A stretch of DNA of 64,000 nt from an uncultured Bacilli bacterium (GTDB taxonomy: Bacteria; Bacillota_I; Bacilli_A; RF39; UBA660). The number at the start of each line of letters is the position of its first letter. The first letter of the stretch is position 1. The notes below the pieces were generated by a model, which was not told the DNA's origin, did not search any database, and saw nothing but the letters and a program-made list of their open reading frames with translations. Positions 1-9,224 of this stretch are shown here, piece after piece. The position numbers and the translations under genes were made by a program. The stretch lies in assembly GCA_934098395.1 (NCBI GenBank), contig CAKOOM010000002.1, positions 232,927 through 296,926 on the forward strand, in the 5' to 3' direction.

Positions 1-729
1 TGGCATGTTAATCTGATTTTGATATTTTAAATTTAATTTTAATTTATTTTCATCTGCTAATGGTTCTACTATTTCCAATAATTTGAAGTCGTTGTTAATC
101 AAAGTATTGATTAGAGTACTAAAATTTCTATGATACTTAGTATACTCTGCTCCTAACCAATTTACTGTTCTTGGTCCAATACTGTTGTAATCTGACACGA
201 GTTTATATTCTTTATTTCCTAATTTGATTTTTGATGTTGAATGATACTCTTCGTTTAATATTGTTCCGGTAGTAATTGGATGTTCTTGGGAAAATAATAG
301 TATTCCATTATCATTTAACAAATTATAAATGGCTTTTAAAAGCTTATCATAGTTTTCTACATAATGGAATGCTAAGGAACTGATAACTAAATCAAATTTT
401 TCATCTATTTTAGATATGTCTTCCATTCCTATTACTTTATATTTAATTTTATTATTTTTATTGCTTTTTTCGGCTAATTCAATCATGTTTTTTGAAATAT
501 CAGTCCCTAAAACATAACTGGCTCCAAGTTCTATTGCTTTAGTGCAATTGTTTCCAAATCCGCAACCTAGATCTAGGACTTTTTTACCTTTTAGATCTGG
601 TAATTCATTATAAATGGCTGGCATTTCTATTATTTCGTTGGCGGAAATACTATTTTTATCATTTCTTAAATCTATATAGTTATCAAAGAATTCATTTGAG
701 TCATAAATATTTTCGGGTTTATTTGACAT
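1..729 (-). CDS. class I SAM-dependent methyltransferase (partial, 3' end outside window)
   Basis: The reading frame is open from an ATG at 729 to the window edge (243 codons, no stop), so the C-terminus is missing. A strong AAAGGAGG site precedes the ATG. Residues about 57-66 read VLDLGCGFGN, the glycine-rich motif I that binds S-adenosylmethionine, followed by an acidic-residue loop (GTDISKNM). This is the Rossmann-fold methyltransferase family acting on an unknown, probably small-molecule or RNA, substrate. Nothing visible fixes the substrate. It is monocistronic as far as the window shows. Confidence 0.85.
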   Translation of the reverse strand, partial: MSNKPENIYDSNEFFDNYIDLRNDKNSISANEIIEMPAIYNELPDLKGKKVLDLGCGFGNNCTKAIELGASYVLGTDISKNMIELAEKSNKNNKIKYKVIGMEDISKIDEKFDLVISSLAFHYVENYDKLLKAIYNLLNDNGILLFSQEHPITTGTILNEEYHSTSKIKLGNKEYKLVSDYNSIGPRTVNWLGAEYTKYHRNFSTLINTLINNDFKLLEIVEPLADENKLKLNLKYQNQINMP

Positions 730-791
730 ATTTTATCCTCCTTTATTAGACTGTTTATGTAATATTTAAATTACAGTGCTTTTTCATATAC

Positions 792-800
792 AGTATAACA
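792..800 (-). promoter_or_regulatory. probable extended -10 promoter for the methyltransferase
   Basis: On the minus strand TGT-TATACT forms an extended -10 element about 60 bases upstream of the methyltransferase ATG. No good -35 hexamer is seen, which is usual for extended -10 promoters. The rest of the 730-860 gap shows nothing else. Confidence 0.4.
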
Positions 801-860
801 TAAAGTAAAGAGAAACTCTACCATTATTTTTATTGATTGTTGAATATAATAAAGAACTTT

Positions 861-1739
861 TTATAAATTACTAGAATTTAATATATTTAATAATTTGTCT
901 AGATATTCTTTGTCAACGAATTCATTAATAGCAAAACATTTCTTACCAATATCTTTAAAAGATGAACCACATGAATATAATTTATTTCTGTCTAATATTA
1001 TAAATCTATCATGAAAGGAATTATTGTTTATAAATTTTATATTATTGTATTGACTAATATATTTGTCTTTTAGTGTTTTGTCTATATTCTTAGATACGAT
1101 TATTATTTTCTTATTTAATATTTTTAATATATCTAATAATTCTTTTCCAGCATAGTTATCTATTATGATTATTTCTTCATTTGATTTATTTAATATATCT
1201 AGTAACAACGAGTATGCATCATATAACTCACCTTCAAAAAATATTTTATTTATTTTTTTATTTTCTTTAAATCTATCAAATGTTTTTTCTAGTTGTAAAA
1301 TTCTGGTTTCATGATTTAAAAGAATTTTTTCGCTTGATGTTGAGGTTGCAAAATATTTTCTCATTTTTACAAAGGCATTTATTATTTGAATATTTACTTT
1401 AATCGCTATATCACTTTTCAAAAGTCCTGACAACATCATTATACCTTGTTCTGTCAAAACGTATGGCAAATATTTATAATTATATCCTCTTAAATTATTA
1501 TTTTTATTCAAGGTCGCAAATTGCGTCCTTGAAGATAATTTTTGTATTTCTTCTTTTGTTAATTGAAAACAAAATGTTTTAGGAAATCTATTTATATTTC
1601 TTTTTATAGTTTCGTTTATTCGCTTTGTTTCAACTTGATAGAGTACTGCTACATCTTTAGAAAACATTACTTGTACTCCCCTAACTTCATAAATCATATT
1701 TTCAATTAATATATTTTCTTTTTCTATTAATTCACTCAT
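861..1739 (-). CDS. ORF6N-domain protein with PLD-like C-terminal half
   Basis: 292 aa. Residues about 10-115 match the ORF6N domain, a DNA-binding module of phage-type regulators: an initial ...RGVQVMFSKDVAVLYQV stretch, then PYVLTEQGIMMLSGLL. A coiled segment (about 135-160) links to a C-terminal domain with FHDRFIILD, resembling one half of the phospholipase D HKD motif with Lys replaced by Arg, then GSSFKDIGKK. The ATG has a good AAGGAGAAG site. Such proteins are common in prophages and integrated elements. No phage structural gene is nearby, so this is probably a stranded mobile-element gene. Whether it binds DNA or cleaves anything is not shown by the sequence. Confidence 0.7.
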   Translation of the reverse strand: MSELIEKENILIENMIYEVRGVQVMFSKDVAVLYQVETKRINETIKRNINRFPKTFCFQLTKEEIQKLSSRTQFATLNKNNNLRGYNYKYLPYVLTEQGIMMLSGLLKSDIAIKVNIQIINAFVKMRKYFATSTSSEKILLNHETRILQLEKTFDRFKENKKINKIFFEGELYDAYSLLLDILNKSNEEIIIIDNYAGKELLDILKILNKKIIIVSKNIDKTLKDKYISQYNNIKFINNNSFHDRFIILDRNKLYSCGSSFKDIGKKCFAINEFVDKEYLDKLLNILNSSNL

Positions 1740-1754
1740 TTCGTTATCACTTCT

Positions 1755-1801
1755 CCTTCAAAAAAATAAAAAGAGATACTTATTCCATAAATAAGTATCT
1801 C
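1755..1801 (-). terminator. Rho-independent terminator of ppdK
   Basis: An 11-bp perfect stem (1773-1783 with 1791-1801) with a 7-base loop is followed on the minus strand by a T-rich run (1756-1772). It lies between the ppdK stop and the ORF6N gene start. Confidence 0.75.
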
Positions 1802-1917
1802 CGCATCATATATATTTCTATTTTACCTCTAGAAATATACCCTATCGTTTAAATTGTCATATAAATATCAGGCAAACTATTTAATACTTGTGTAAAACAT
1901 TTAAGTTTTGTCTTAGT

Positions 1918-4545
1918 TTATTTATTGTTTAGTGTAGCTTGAGCTGCCGCTAATCTAGCAATTGGCACTCTGAATGGTGAACATGATACATAGTCTAGTC
2001 CTAACTTGTGGCAAAATTCTATTGATGATGGTTCTCCGCCATGTTCTCCACATATTCCTAAATGAAGACCTGGTCTTTTTGATTTTCCTAATTTTACGGC
2101 CATTTCTACTAATTTTCCTACACCAGATTGGTCTAGCTTAGCAAATGGATCAAATTCATATATTTTATTTTGATAGTATGCATCTAAGAATTTTCCTGCA
2201 TCATCTCTTGAGAACCCAAATGTCATTTGAGTTAAGTCGTTTGTACCAAATGAGAAGAATTCGGCTTCCTCAGCTATTTCATCTGCTAAAAGAGCTGCTC
2301 TTGGGATTTCAATCATTGTACCTATATTATAATTTATGTCTGATTTCTTTTCTTTTTTTACTTGTTCTGCTACCTCTATAACGATATCTTTTACGAATTT
2401 TAATTCTCTTTTTTCGCCTACTAAAGGTATCATTATTTCTGGGGTTATTTTAATATTTTCTTCTTGTGATACTTCAATAGCTGCTTCCATTAAAGCTCTT
2501 GTTTGCATTTTAGCTATTTCTGGATATGTTACAGCTAATCTGCAACCACGATGACCCATCATTGGATTAAACTCATGTAGTTCATTTATTTTGTTTTTTA
2601 AGTGTTCTACGGTGATATTCATTTCATGGGCTAAATCTTCGATATCTTTTTCTTCAGTCGGTAAGAATTCATGTAATGGTGGATCTAGGTATCTTACAGT
2701 CATTGGTTTATCTTTTAATTCTTTATACATGGCTTTGAAGTCATTTTTTTGGAAAGGTATTAATTCTTCTAGGGCTTTAATTCTCTCTTCAACGGTTTCT
2801 GATAAAATCATTCTTCTGATTTTTGGTATTCTTTCTGCTTCAAAGAACATGTGTTCTGTTCTACATAAACCAATTCCTTCAGCTCCTAATTCGATAGCTT
2901 TTTTGGTATCTCTTGGGTTGTCAGCATTGGTTCTTATTTTTAATGTTCTTATGTCATCAGCCCATTCCATAATTCTTTCAAAGTTACCAGATATGGTTGC
3001 CTCAACGGTTAAGACATCCCCAAGATATATTTTTCCAGTGCTTCCATCTAATGAGATATAGTCACCTTCTTTAACTGTTACGCCTCCAAGGGTAAAACAT
3101 TTATTTTCTTCATTAATTACTATTTCACCACAACCTGATACACAACAAGTACCCATTCCACGAGCTACGACTGCAGCATGTGAAGTCATTCCACCACGAA
3201 CGGTTAATACTCCTTGGCTAGCTACCATACCTTCGATATCTTCTGGGGTTGTTTCTAATCTTACAAGAATTACTCTTTCTCCGGCACCACCTTTTCCTTG
3301 TTTTTTAGCTTTATCTGCTGTGAAATATACTTTTCCAGCAGCAGCTCCAGGGGATGCAGGTAGGGCTTCTCCTATTACTTTAGCACTAGCTAAATCTGTA
3401 GCTGAGAATGTTGGATGTAATAATTGATCTAGGCTTTTAGCATCGATTCTTTTAATGGCTTCTTCTTTATCAATCATTCCTTCATCTACGAGGTCACAGG
3501 CTATTTTTATAGCGGCTGCAGCAGTTCTTTTACCATTTCTAGTTTGTAAGAAATATAATTTACCTTCTTGGATAGTAAATTCCATATCTTGCATATCTTT
3601 ATAATGATTTTCAAGTTTTGTGGCTATTTTTATAAATTCTTCATAGCATTCTGGCATATCTTCTGATAATTTTGTGATTGGTTGTGGAGTTCTTATTCCT
3701 GCAACAACATCTTCACCTTGAGCATTGATTAGATACTCACCATATATTCCTTTTTCTCCAGTTGATGGATTTCTTGTGAATGCTACACCCGTTCCTGAAG
3801 TGTTTCCCATGTTTCCAAATACCATAGCTTGAATGTTTACGGCAGTTCCCCAATCACCTGGGATGTCGTTCATTCTTCTATAGACAATGGCTCTTGGATT
3901 ATCCCATGATCTGAAAACAGCTTTAACGGCACCCATTAATTGAGTTTTGACATCTTGTGGGAATTCTTCTCCGTGCATATGGTCTTTATATACTTTTTTA
4001 AATCTTTCTACTAGTTCTTTTAAGTTATCTACGGTTAATTCTGTATCATACTTAACGTTGTTTTGTTCTTTTATTTCATCAATTATTTTTTCGAAGAAAG
4101 ATTTATTTACTTCCATAACTACATCAGAATACATTTGAATAAATCTTCTGTAACTGTCATAAGCAAATCTTTCGTTATTTGTTTTTTTAGCAAAACCTAT
4201 GACTGATTCGTCGTTTAATCCTAGGTTTAGAATAGTATCCATCATACCTGGCATACTGGCTCTAGCACCACTTCTTACTGATACAAGTAGTGGATCTGTT
4301 TGGTCTCCGAATGTTTTTCCTTGTTCTTTTTCAAGTTCTTTTATTGCATCAAAAATCTGTCTTTCGATTTCTTCAGATATCTTTTTTCCTTGGTTGTAGT
4401 ATTCAGTGCATGCTTCTGTTGAAATTGTAAATCCTTGAGGAATTGGTAATCCTAGATTTGTCATTTCTGCTAGGTTAGCTCCTTTTCCACCAAGCAAATT
4501 TTTCATGCTGGCATTACCTTCTTTAAATGCATATACATATTTCAT
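1918..4545 (-). CDS. ppdK: pyruvate, phosphate dikinase
   Basis: 875 aa from the ATG at 4545. A longer frame runs to 4611, but this ATG begins the conserved MKYVYAFKEG start and has an AAAGGA site 8 bases away. The enzyme interconverts pyruvate + ATP + Pi and PEP + AMP + PPi, in the cytoplasm. Visible parts: N-terminal ATP-grasp domain (GGKGANLAEM; SVRSGARASMPGMMDTILNL), central swivelling phosphohistidine domain with GGMTSHAAVVARGMG near residue 455 (catalytic His), and a C-terminal PEP/pyruvate TIM barrel with GTNDLTQMTFGFSRDD and CGEHGG. Full length for the family. No PPDK regulatory protein gene adjoins. It implies PPi-linked glycolysis or a pyruvate-to-PEP bypass. Confidence 0.97.
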   Translation of the reverse strand: MKYVYAFKEGNASMKNLLGGKGANLAEMTNLGLPIPQGFTISTEACTEYYNQGKKISEEIERQIFDAIKELEKEQGKTFGDQTDPLLVSVRSGARASMPGMMDTILNLGLNDESVIGFAKKTNNERFAYDSYRRFIQMYSDVVMEVNKSFFEKIIDEIKEQNNVKYDTELTVDNLKELVERFKKVYKDHMHGEEFPQDVKTQLMGAVKAVFRSWDNPRAIVYRRMNDIPGDWGTAVNIQAMVFGNMGNTSGTGVAFTRNPSTGEKGIYGEYLINAQGEDVVAGIRTPQPITKLSEDMPECYEEFIKIATKLENHYKDMQDMEFTIQEGKLYFLQTRNGKRTAAAAIKIACDLVDEGMIDKEEAIKRIDAKSLDQLLHPTFSATDLASAKVIGEALPASPGAAAGKVYFTADKAKKQGKGGAGERVILVRLETTPEDIEGMVASQGVLTVRGGMTSHAAVVARGMGTCCVSGCGEIVINEENKCFTLGGVTVKEGDYISLDGSTGKIYLGDVLTVEATISGNFERIMEWADDIRTLKIRTNADNPRDTKKAIELGAEGIGLCRTEHMFFEAERIPKIRRMILSETVEERIKALEELIPFQKNDFKAMYKELKDKPMTVRYLDPPLHEFLPTEEKDIEDLAHEMNITVEHLKNKINELHEFNPMMGHRGCRLAVTYPEIAKMQTRALMEAAIEVSQEENIKITPEIMIPLVGEKRELKFVKDIVIEVAEQVKKEKKSDINYNIGTMIEIPRAALLADEIAEEAEFFSFGTNDLTQMTFGFSRDDAGKFLDAYYQNKIYEFDPFAKLDQSGVGKLVEMAVKLGKSKRPGLHLGICGEHGGEPSSIEFCHKLGLDYVSCSPFRVPIARLAAAQATLNNK

Positions 4546-4570
4546 ATGATCAATCCTTTCTATCAATATA

Positions 4571-4599
4571 ATCATATCAAAAAGAAGATATTTTATCAA
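4571..4599 (-). promoter_or_regulatory. sigma-A promoter of ppdK
   Basis: On the minus strand TTGATA (4594-4599), a 17-base spacer and TATGAT (4571-4576). The start point would fall near 4565, just ahead of the ribosome site. This supports the shorter ppdK start at 4545. Confidence 0.7.
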
Positions 4600-4630
4600 T
4601 AAAACGGTCAATATTTTACACTTTTTTTCT

Positions 4631-4658
4631 TTTAAAAAAACAAACTTAATGTTTGTTT
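4631..4658 (-). terminator. terminator of tdk
   Basis: An 8-bp stem (4638-4645 with 4651-4658) overlaps the tdk stop codon and is followed by a T-run on the minus strand. It ends the exporter-xer-tdk transcript. Confidence 0.7.
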
Positions 4659-5245
4659 TGATGTAATTTTTTTACTAATTTTTTTCGACAGTTTCGGCAC
4701 ATTGAAACGTATGTTATATCCCCTTCTCCGTCAATTTTGACTTGTTCTCCAGTAAATGTTGGGATACCATCTTTGAATCTAACATTTCTAGTAGCTCCTT
4801 CACCGCATTCACAAATGGTTTTCATTTCTTCGATGACATCGGCATATATGAATAGAGCTTCACTTCCTGGAAATAAGTTGTCTTGAAAATCAGCTCTTAG
4901 GCCATAACACATTACGGTTATATCAAGAATGTCTGCAATATTTGTCAACTCTTCGATGTGGTGACGGCGTAGAAATTGAGCTTCATCTACGAGAATACAA
5001 TCTAGGTTGTATTCAGTTATGTGTTTGCAAATAATATCATATATATTATCACTATCTTTAATTAAATAGTTTGTGCTTAATGATGAATTGTCTCTTGATA
5101 TAATTAAATCATTTCCTTTAGTATCTTCTCCTGGTTTTATAATTATAGCATTCTTACCTTTTTCTTGATAATTATACCATACTTTTATGATGTCTCTGGT
5201 TTTACCGCAACCCATGGCACCATATCTAAAATATAATTTTGCCAT
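4646..5245 (-). CDS. tdk: thymidine kinase (type II)
   Basis: 199 aa. Phosphorylates thymidine with ATP in the dTTP salvage pathway. The P-loop is YGAMGCGKTRD at residues about 8-18, Walker B-like region ILVDEAQFL near 90-100, and the lasso and zinc ribbon has CECGEG and C-x2-C near the C-terminus (CRNC), giving the four zinc-binding cysteines of the family. The length is usual. It lies 10 bases after the Xer recombinase gene in one transcript; the link to recombination is probably only positional. Confidence 0.95.
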   Translation of the reverse strand: MAKLYFRYGAMGCGKTRDIIKVWYNYQEKGKNAIIIKPGEDTKGNDLIISRDNSSLSTNYLIKDSDNIYDIICKHITEYNLDCILVDEAQFLRRHHIEELTNIADILDITVMCYGLRADFQDNLFPGSEALFIYADVIEEMKTICECGEGATRNVRFKDGIPTFTGEQVKIDGEGDITYVSMCRNCRKKLVKKLHQNKH

Positions 5246-5255
5246 ATTTTCCTCC

Positions 5256-6128
5256 TTATGTGTGGGCTCTTGGATGAGCGCTATTATATACTTTTTTTAT
5301 TTGATCTACGGATACATGTGTATAAATACTTGTTGTGTTTAATGAGGAATGTCCTAATAAATTTTTAACACTTACTAGGTCTAAACCGTTATTTAGCATA
5401 ACTGTTGCAAATGTATGCCTTAACATGTGGGGACTTACGTGAAAGTCAATGCTTGCTTTTACAATTATGTCATCAAGTATTTTTCTAATGTATCGATCAC
5501 TTAACTTATTTCCATCTTTATTTAAGAATAGGTATTCACTTGACTTGGTATCTAAAAATACTCGACCGTTAGAGATGTAATCTTTTAGGGCATCTTCAGC
5601 ATGATATCCAAAGATAACTATTCTTTCTTTACTACCTTTTCCAAATACTCTAATGGTTCTATTAGATATATTAATATCTTTTAATTTGATGTTTACCAAC
5701 TCGCTAACTCTAAGCCCTGTCGCATATAATAATTTAATAATTGCTAAGTTTCTCTTTCCAAGTGGCTTAGTGGTATCTGGTACCAAAAACATTTTATCAA
5801 TATCGTTATCTTTGACATATTTTGGTAAATGATTATCTTTCTTAGGGTTTTTAAAATTTGCAAAATAATTTTCTTTGATGATTCCTTTATCTAATAAATA
5901 TTTATTAAAAGTTCTAAGGGCACTTAATTTTCTTGAGATAGTGCTCTTGCTTAATTTTTCTTCATATAATTTATTTAAATAATTATTAATTATTTCTTTA
6001 TTTATATTAAAATTTCCTTTGGTATATTCATAAAAATTATATAAATCTATTTTATAATTATCGATAGTTAATGATGAGTGTTTTTTTACTACCTTTAGAT
6101 ATTCAAGAAAATCATCAATTAGGCCCAT
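5256..6128 (-). CDS. tyrosine recombinase XerC/XerD family
   Basis: 290 aa. N-terminal SAM-like core-binding domain (about 1-85), then the catalytic domain with the complete set: Arg in ATGLRVSEL, Lys in GKGSKER, HMLRH at 234-238, LGHSS His at about 260 and nucleophile Tyr269 in SIYTH. The C-terminal ending NSAHPRA is typical of Xer proteins that resolve chromosome dimers at dif with FtsK. No second Xer or dif site is visible here, so C versus D cannot be told. It overlaps the upstream hypothetical gene by 10 bases. A plasmid or phage integrase is less likely given its length and ending. Confidence 0.9.
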   Translation of the reverse strand: MGLIDDFLEYLKVVKKHSSLTIDNYKIDLYNFYEYTKGNFNINKEIINNYLNKLYEEKLSKSTISRKLSALRTFNKYLLDKGIIKENYFANFKNPKKDNHLPKYVKDNDIDKMFLVPDTTKPLGKRNLAIIKLLYATGLRVSELVNIKLKDINISNRTIRVFGKGSKERIVIFGYHAEDALKDYISNGRVFLDTKSSEYLFLNKDGNKLSDRYIRKILDDIIVKASIDFHVSPHMLRHTFATVMLNNGLDLVSVKNLLGHSSLNTTSIYTHVSVDQIKKVYNSAHPRAHT

Positions 6129-6955
6129 TGTTTATTACCTGGATCTTTCTTTACTTTTTTGATTTTTTTTGACTTTATATGTTCTATCGATTTGGCTTGT
6201 TCTTCGATTGGCAAATTATTTACCATTTCTAAGTACCTTATTATTTCTTTAATATTGGGGGCATTTTCAGTTTCAAGGAGACCATCTATTACTGGCTTTT
6301 GATTACGTGGCAAAGTCTCTTTTAAATATTCAAGATCATAACTAGCTAATTCTTCGATGATTTTGCTAGCAGTTTCTTCATCAGCATGATTTAGAGAAGT
6401 TATTACATGTGATAAATAGTTATCAACAATATTTAAATCTTGAATATCAATTGTTTTAAATGTATTAGGTATTTCTTTTGGTACATAATAGCCATGAGCC
6501 TTTAGAATGAAATAGGCTTTTCTTAGTTCTTCATAAGTTATTTTATCTAGATGAGATAATATATCGTTTTTAAAACTTTCTCCTGATAAGGTATTTAATC
6601 CGACAATACTGTAATGGATTGTTTCAATCATTTCTAAGCATTCTCTAGCTTCTTCCTTGATAATAAAATCTACTATTACTTTTTTTATTTTTTCTTCATC
6701 ATATATATCATTTGATAAAATTATTGGTAAGCTTTTGTTAATTTCTTTACCTTTTATTTGAAAGTTTTTATTTACTGATATGTGTCTGACATTTTCTTTT
6801 TTTATATTTAGGTTAAATACATCTATTAGGGTTATAGCAATTGTTTTAGAGTTTTCAAAATGGGCAGTAAAATTATCAATTTGTTCTAAATTTTTAAATG
6901 GAATACTTATTAAACCATCTGTGCTATTAATTATAATTGAATAATTATTTTTCAT
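6119..6955 (-). CDS. hypothetical protein, co-transcribed with xer and ABC exporter
   Basis: 278 aa, not recognised. No signal peptide or membrane segment. The N-terminal third looks beta-rich; the rest is helical and acidic, and it ends in a Lys-rich tail (KSKKIKKVKKD). A good AAGGAGAAG site precedes the ATG. It lies between the ABC permease (1-base gap) and the Xer recombinase (10-base overlap), so it is translated from the same message. A cytoplasmic adaptor is possible but unsupported. Confidence 0.6.
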   Translation of the reverse strand: MKNNYSIIINSTDGLISIPFKNLEQIDNFTAHFENSKTIAITLIDVFNLNIKKENVRHISVNKNFQIKGKEINKSLPIILSNDIYDEEKIKKVIVDFIIKEEARECLEMIETIHYSIVGLNTLSGESFKNDILSHLDKITYEELRKAYFILKAHGYYVPKEIPNTFKTIDIQDLNIVDNYLSHVITSLNHADEETASKIIEELASYDLEYLKETLPRNQKPVIDGLLETENAPNIKEIIRYLEMVNNLPIEEQAKSIEHIKSKKIKKVKKDPGNKQWA

Positions 6956-6956
6956 A

Positions 6957-8258
6957 TTACTTCTCCTTAACTGCTTTAAACATTTTTTTCCATAAACCTG
7001 TTTGGGAATAATTTAAGATTCCTACTTTATAGATTCGCATGCCATATTTAAATAATAAATAAATAAATATGATTAATAGAACAATACTTCCTAATAGATC
7101 AAATAATGTTATTTCACCCATTACATAAAGTGTTGGTGATAACATTGATGATAGTAATGGGATATAGCTCATTATTTTTAGGAAAACACTTCCTTTAAAA
7201 ACACTTGCTATCATTGATAAATAATAACCAATTAGGCTTATTATTACTATTGGAGTTTGCAATTGTTGATAATCTTCAAGATTAGTTGTCATACTTGCTA
7301 AAATGCCTCCGAGTAGAGAATATGCGATAAATGTTAGGACAAGCATGACTAAAATTATTGGTAACATGTAACTAATGGTACTAGTTACACCGGATAAATT
7401 TAAATTGTTTACAACATCGGTTATTTCACTATCGAGTTGTCCAACAAGTGATCCACCACATAGAAAATATCTGATAGCTATGCCAATTAGTACAAATATT
7501 ATTAATAGAGCTCCTTGGATTAATACAAAGAGATTTGAAGAAATAATTTTAGATATAAAGTGTGTTTTAGGACTGACATTTGATATAATTATTTCCATAC
7601 TTTTAGTAGTTTTTTCTTCATTTACTTCGGCGCCGATCATTTGAACTAAAAAGACAATTAGCATAAATATTGGCAAAGTTATTATTTGCATAATGGAAGC
7701 CATGGTAAGAGAAGAATCTTTGTTTTTATCGTTTAATATTTTAGTTTTAGCTTGAATTGGCACATTAATACTATCGTATACTTCTTTTTCTATGCCATAG
7801 GCTTTTAGAGCTTTTTCGCTTCTTATTGAAGTCAAGGTAGTATTTATTAGAGTGTTTGTAACTGTGCCAATACCATCCCAGCTTATAAGCTCAGCTTTGA
7901 TGAAATTTTCTTCATCATTATTTATTACTAAGAGAATATTATTATTATCTTCTTTGATTTGTTTTTCGGCTTCTTTTTGAGTACCATCGTATTTTTTTAT
8001 TACGACTTCGTCATAGTCTTTAACGTATTTAGCATATGATTCATAGTTGTTAGAAAAGGCTTCGAAGCAATTAGCTTTATCAATAACCATAATTGTTTGT
8101 TTTTCATTAAAATCTCCGCCGAAGGCTTTAATGATACTGTCAATGTTGATTAGACCAATTGTGATAATGGCAAATATTAGATTAGCTATTAAAAACCATT
8201 TAGTTTTGATTTTTTTAGATAGGCTCATTTTTGTTAAGAATACTAATTTATTTTTCAT
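6957..8258 (-). CDS. ABC-2 type exporter permease (NatB-like)
   Basis: 433 aa from the ATG at 8258, which has an AGGTGA site 5 bases away. An in-frame GTG at 8267 would lie inside that site. One N-terminal membrane helix (about 15-40), a large extracytoplasmic domain (about 45-180), then five or six helices (about 185-415). This is the NatB/ABC-2 permease layout. It overlaps the ATPase gene by 11 bases and must form the membrane half of that transporter. Substrates in this family include Na+, drugs and peptides; nothing here decides which. Confidence 0.85.
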   Translation of the reverse strand: MKNKLVFLTKMSLSKKIKTKWFLIANLIFAIITIGLINIDSIIKAFGGDFNEKQTIMVIDKANCFEAFSNNYESYAKYVKDYDEVVIKKYDGTQKEAEKQIKEDNNNILLVINNDEENFIKAELISWDGIGTVTNTLINTTLTSIRSEKALKAYGIEKEVYDSINVPIQAKTKILNDKNKDSSLTMASIMQIITLPIFMLIVFLVQMIGAEVNEEKTTKSMEIIISNVSPKTHFISKIISSNLFVLIQGALLIIFVLIGIAIRYFLCGGSLVGQLDSEITDVVNNLNLSGVTSTISYMLPIILVMLVLTFIAYSLLGGILASMTTNLEDYQQLQTPIVIISLIGYYLSMIASVFKGSVFLKIMSYIPLLSSMLSPTLYVMGEITLFDLLGSIVLLIIFIYLLFKYGMRIYKVGILNYSQTGLWKKMFKAVKEK

Positions 8259-9147
8259 AGCTATCACCTACTGTACTAATAAATATTTCGTTTAAGGTTG
8301 GATCTTCGACACTAAACTTGGTGATGTTTTCGTAAATGGAAATTTTTTTAAATATTTCATTTACATAGTCAATTGATTTAATAGAGATAACGTATTCATC
8401 TTTTGTTTTTGTGACACTTACTACGCCTTTTAATTTTTCTACTTCTTCTTTGATAATGTCTCCTTTGACAAAGATATTTTTCTTTTTGTAGTTATCTTTT
8501 ATATCTTTAAGATATCCTTGTAAAACGCTTTTACCTTTTACTAAAACAACTAATTTTTCGCAAAATAGTTCAACATGTTCCATTCGATGTGATGAAAAGA
8601 TTATACTTGTACCTTTTTCTTTTAATTCAAGAATTATCTTTTTAAATAATTCAACATTAATGGGGTCTAATCCAGAGAATGGTTCATCTAAAATTAGTAA
8701 TTTTGGTTCATTGATAATGGCAGATATAAATTGTACTTTTTGCTGGTTACCTTTAGATAACTCTTTTATTTTTTTGTTTTTATACTCTTTGATTCCAAAT
8801 ATTTCTAGCCAATGGTCTAATTTGTCTTCTATTTCTTCTTCAGGAATAGATTTTAAGGCTCCATAGTATTTTATTTGTTCTAAAACAGTTAATTTGGTTA
8901 AAAGGCTTCTTTCTTCGGTTAGAAAACCGATTTTATCGGTTACGGTATAATCTATTGGTTTATCGTCAAGAGTAATTTTTCCGCTATAGTCATCTATAAG
9001 ACCTAAAATCATTCTGAATGTAGTTGTTTTTCCGGCACCGTTTAATCCAAGTAACCCAAATATTTCTCCATCATTTACAGTAAAACTTAGATTATTTACA
9101 GCAGTTAAATCGCCATATTTTTTAGTTACATTTTCTACTTTTAACAT
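8248..9147 (-). CDS. ABC transporter ATP-binding protein (NatA-like)
   Basis: 299 aa. Complete nucleotide-binding domain: Walker A GLNGAGKTTT (about 35-44), signature LSKGNQQKVQ (about 131-140), Walker B LLILDEPFSGLDP and switch His in SSHRMEH. The C-terminal 80 residues form the extra domain seen in NatA/EcsA-type exporters. Pairs with the overlapping permease gene. It probably leads the transcript natA-natB-hypothetical-xer-tdk. Confidence 0.92.
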   Translation of the reverse strand: MLKVENVTKKYGDLTAVNNLSFTVNDGEIFGLLGLNGAGKTTTFRMILGLIDDYSGKITLDDKPIDYTVTDKIGFLTEERSLLTKLTVLEQIKYYGALKSIPEEEIEDKLDHWLEIFGIKEYKNKKIKELSKGNQQKVQFISAIINEPKLLILDEPFSGLDPINVELFKKIILELKEKGTSIIFSSHRMEHVELFCEKLVVLVKGKSVLQGYLKDIKDNYKKKNIFVKGDIIKEEVEKLKGVVSVTKTKDEYVISIKSIDYVNEIFKKISIYENITKFSVEDPTLNEIFISTVGDSYEK

Positions 9148-9224
9148 AGTTCACCTTTTTTCTTTATTTATTTCTTCATTAATTATATTAAACAATTTTT
9201 TCTATTTTACTTTTAAAAGAGACT

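Noticed and set aside
5256..6128. The tyrosine recombinase as integrase of a mobile element
   Set aside because: Length, C-terminal ending and position in an operon with thymidine kinase fit a housekeeping Xer; no attachment-site repeats are evident.
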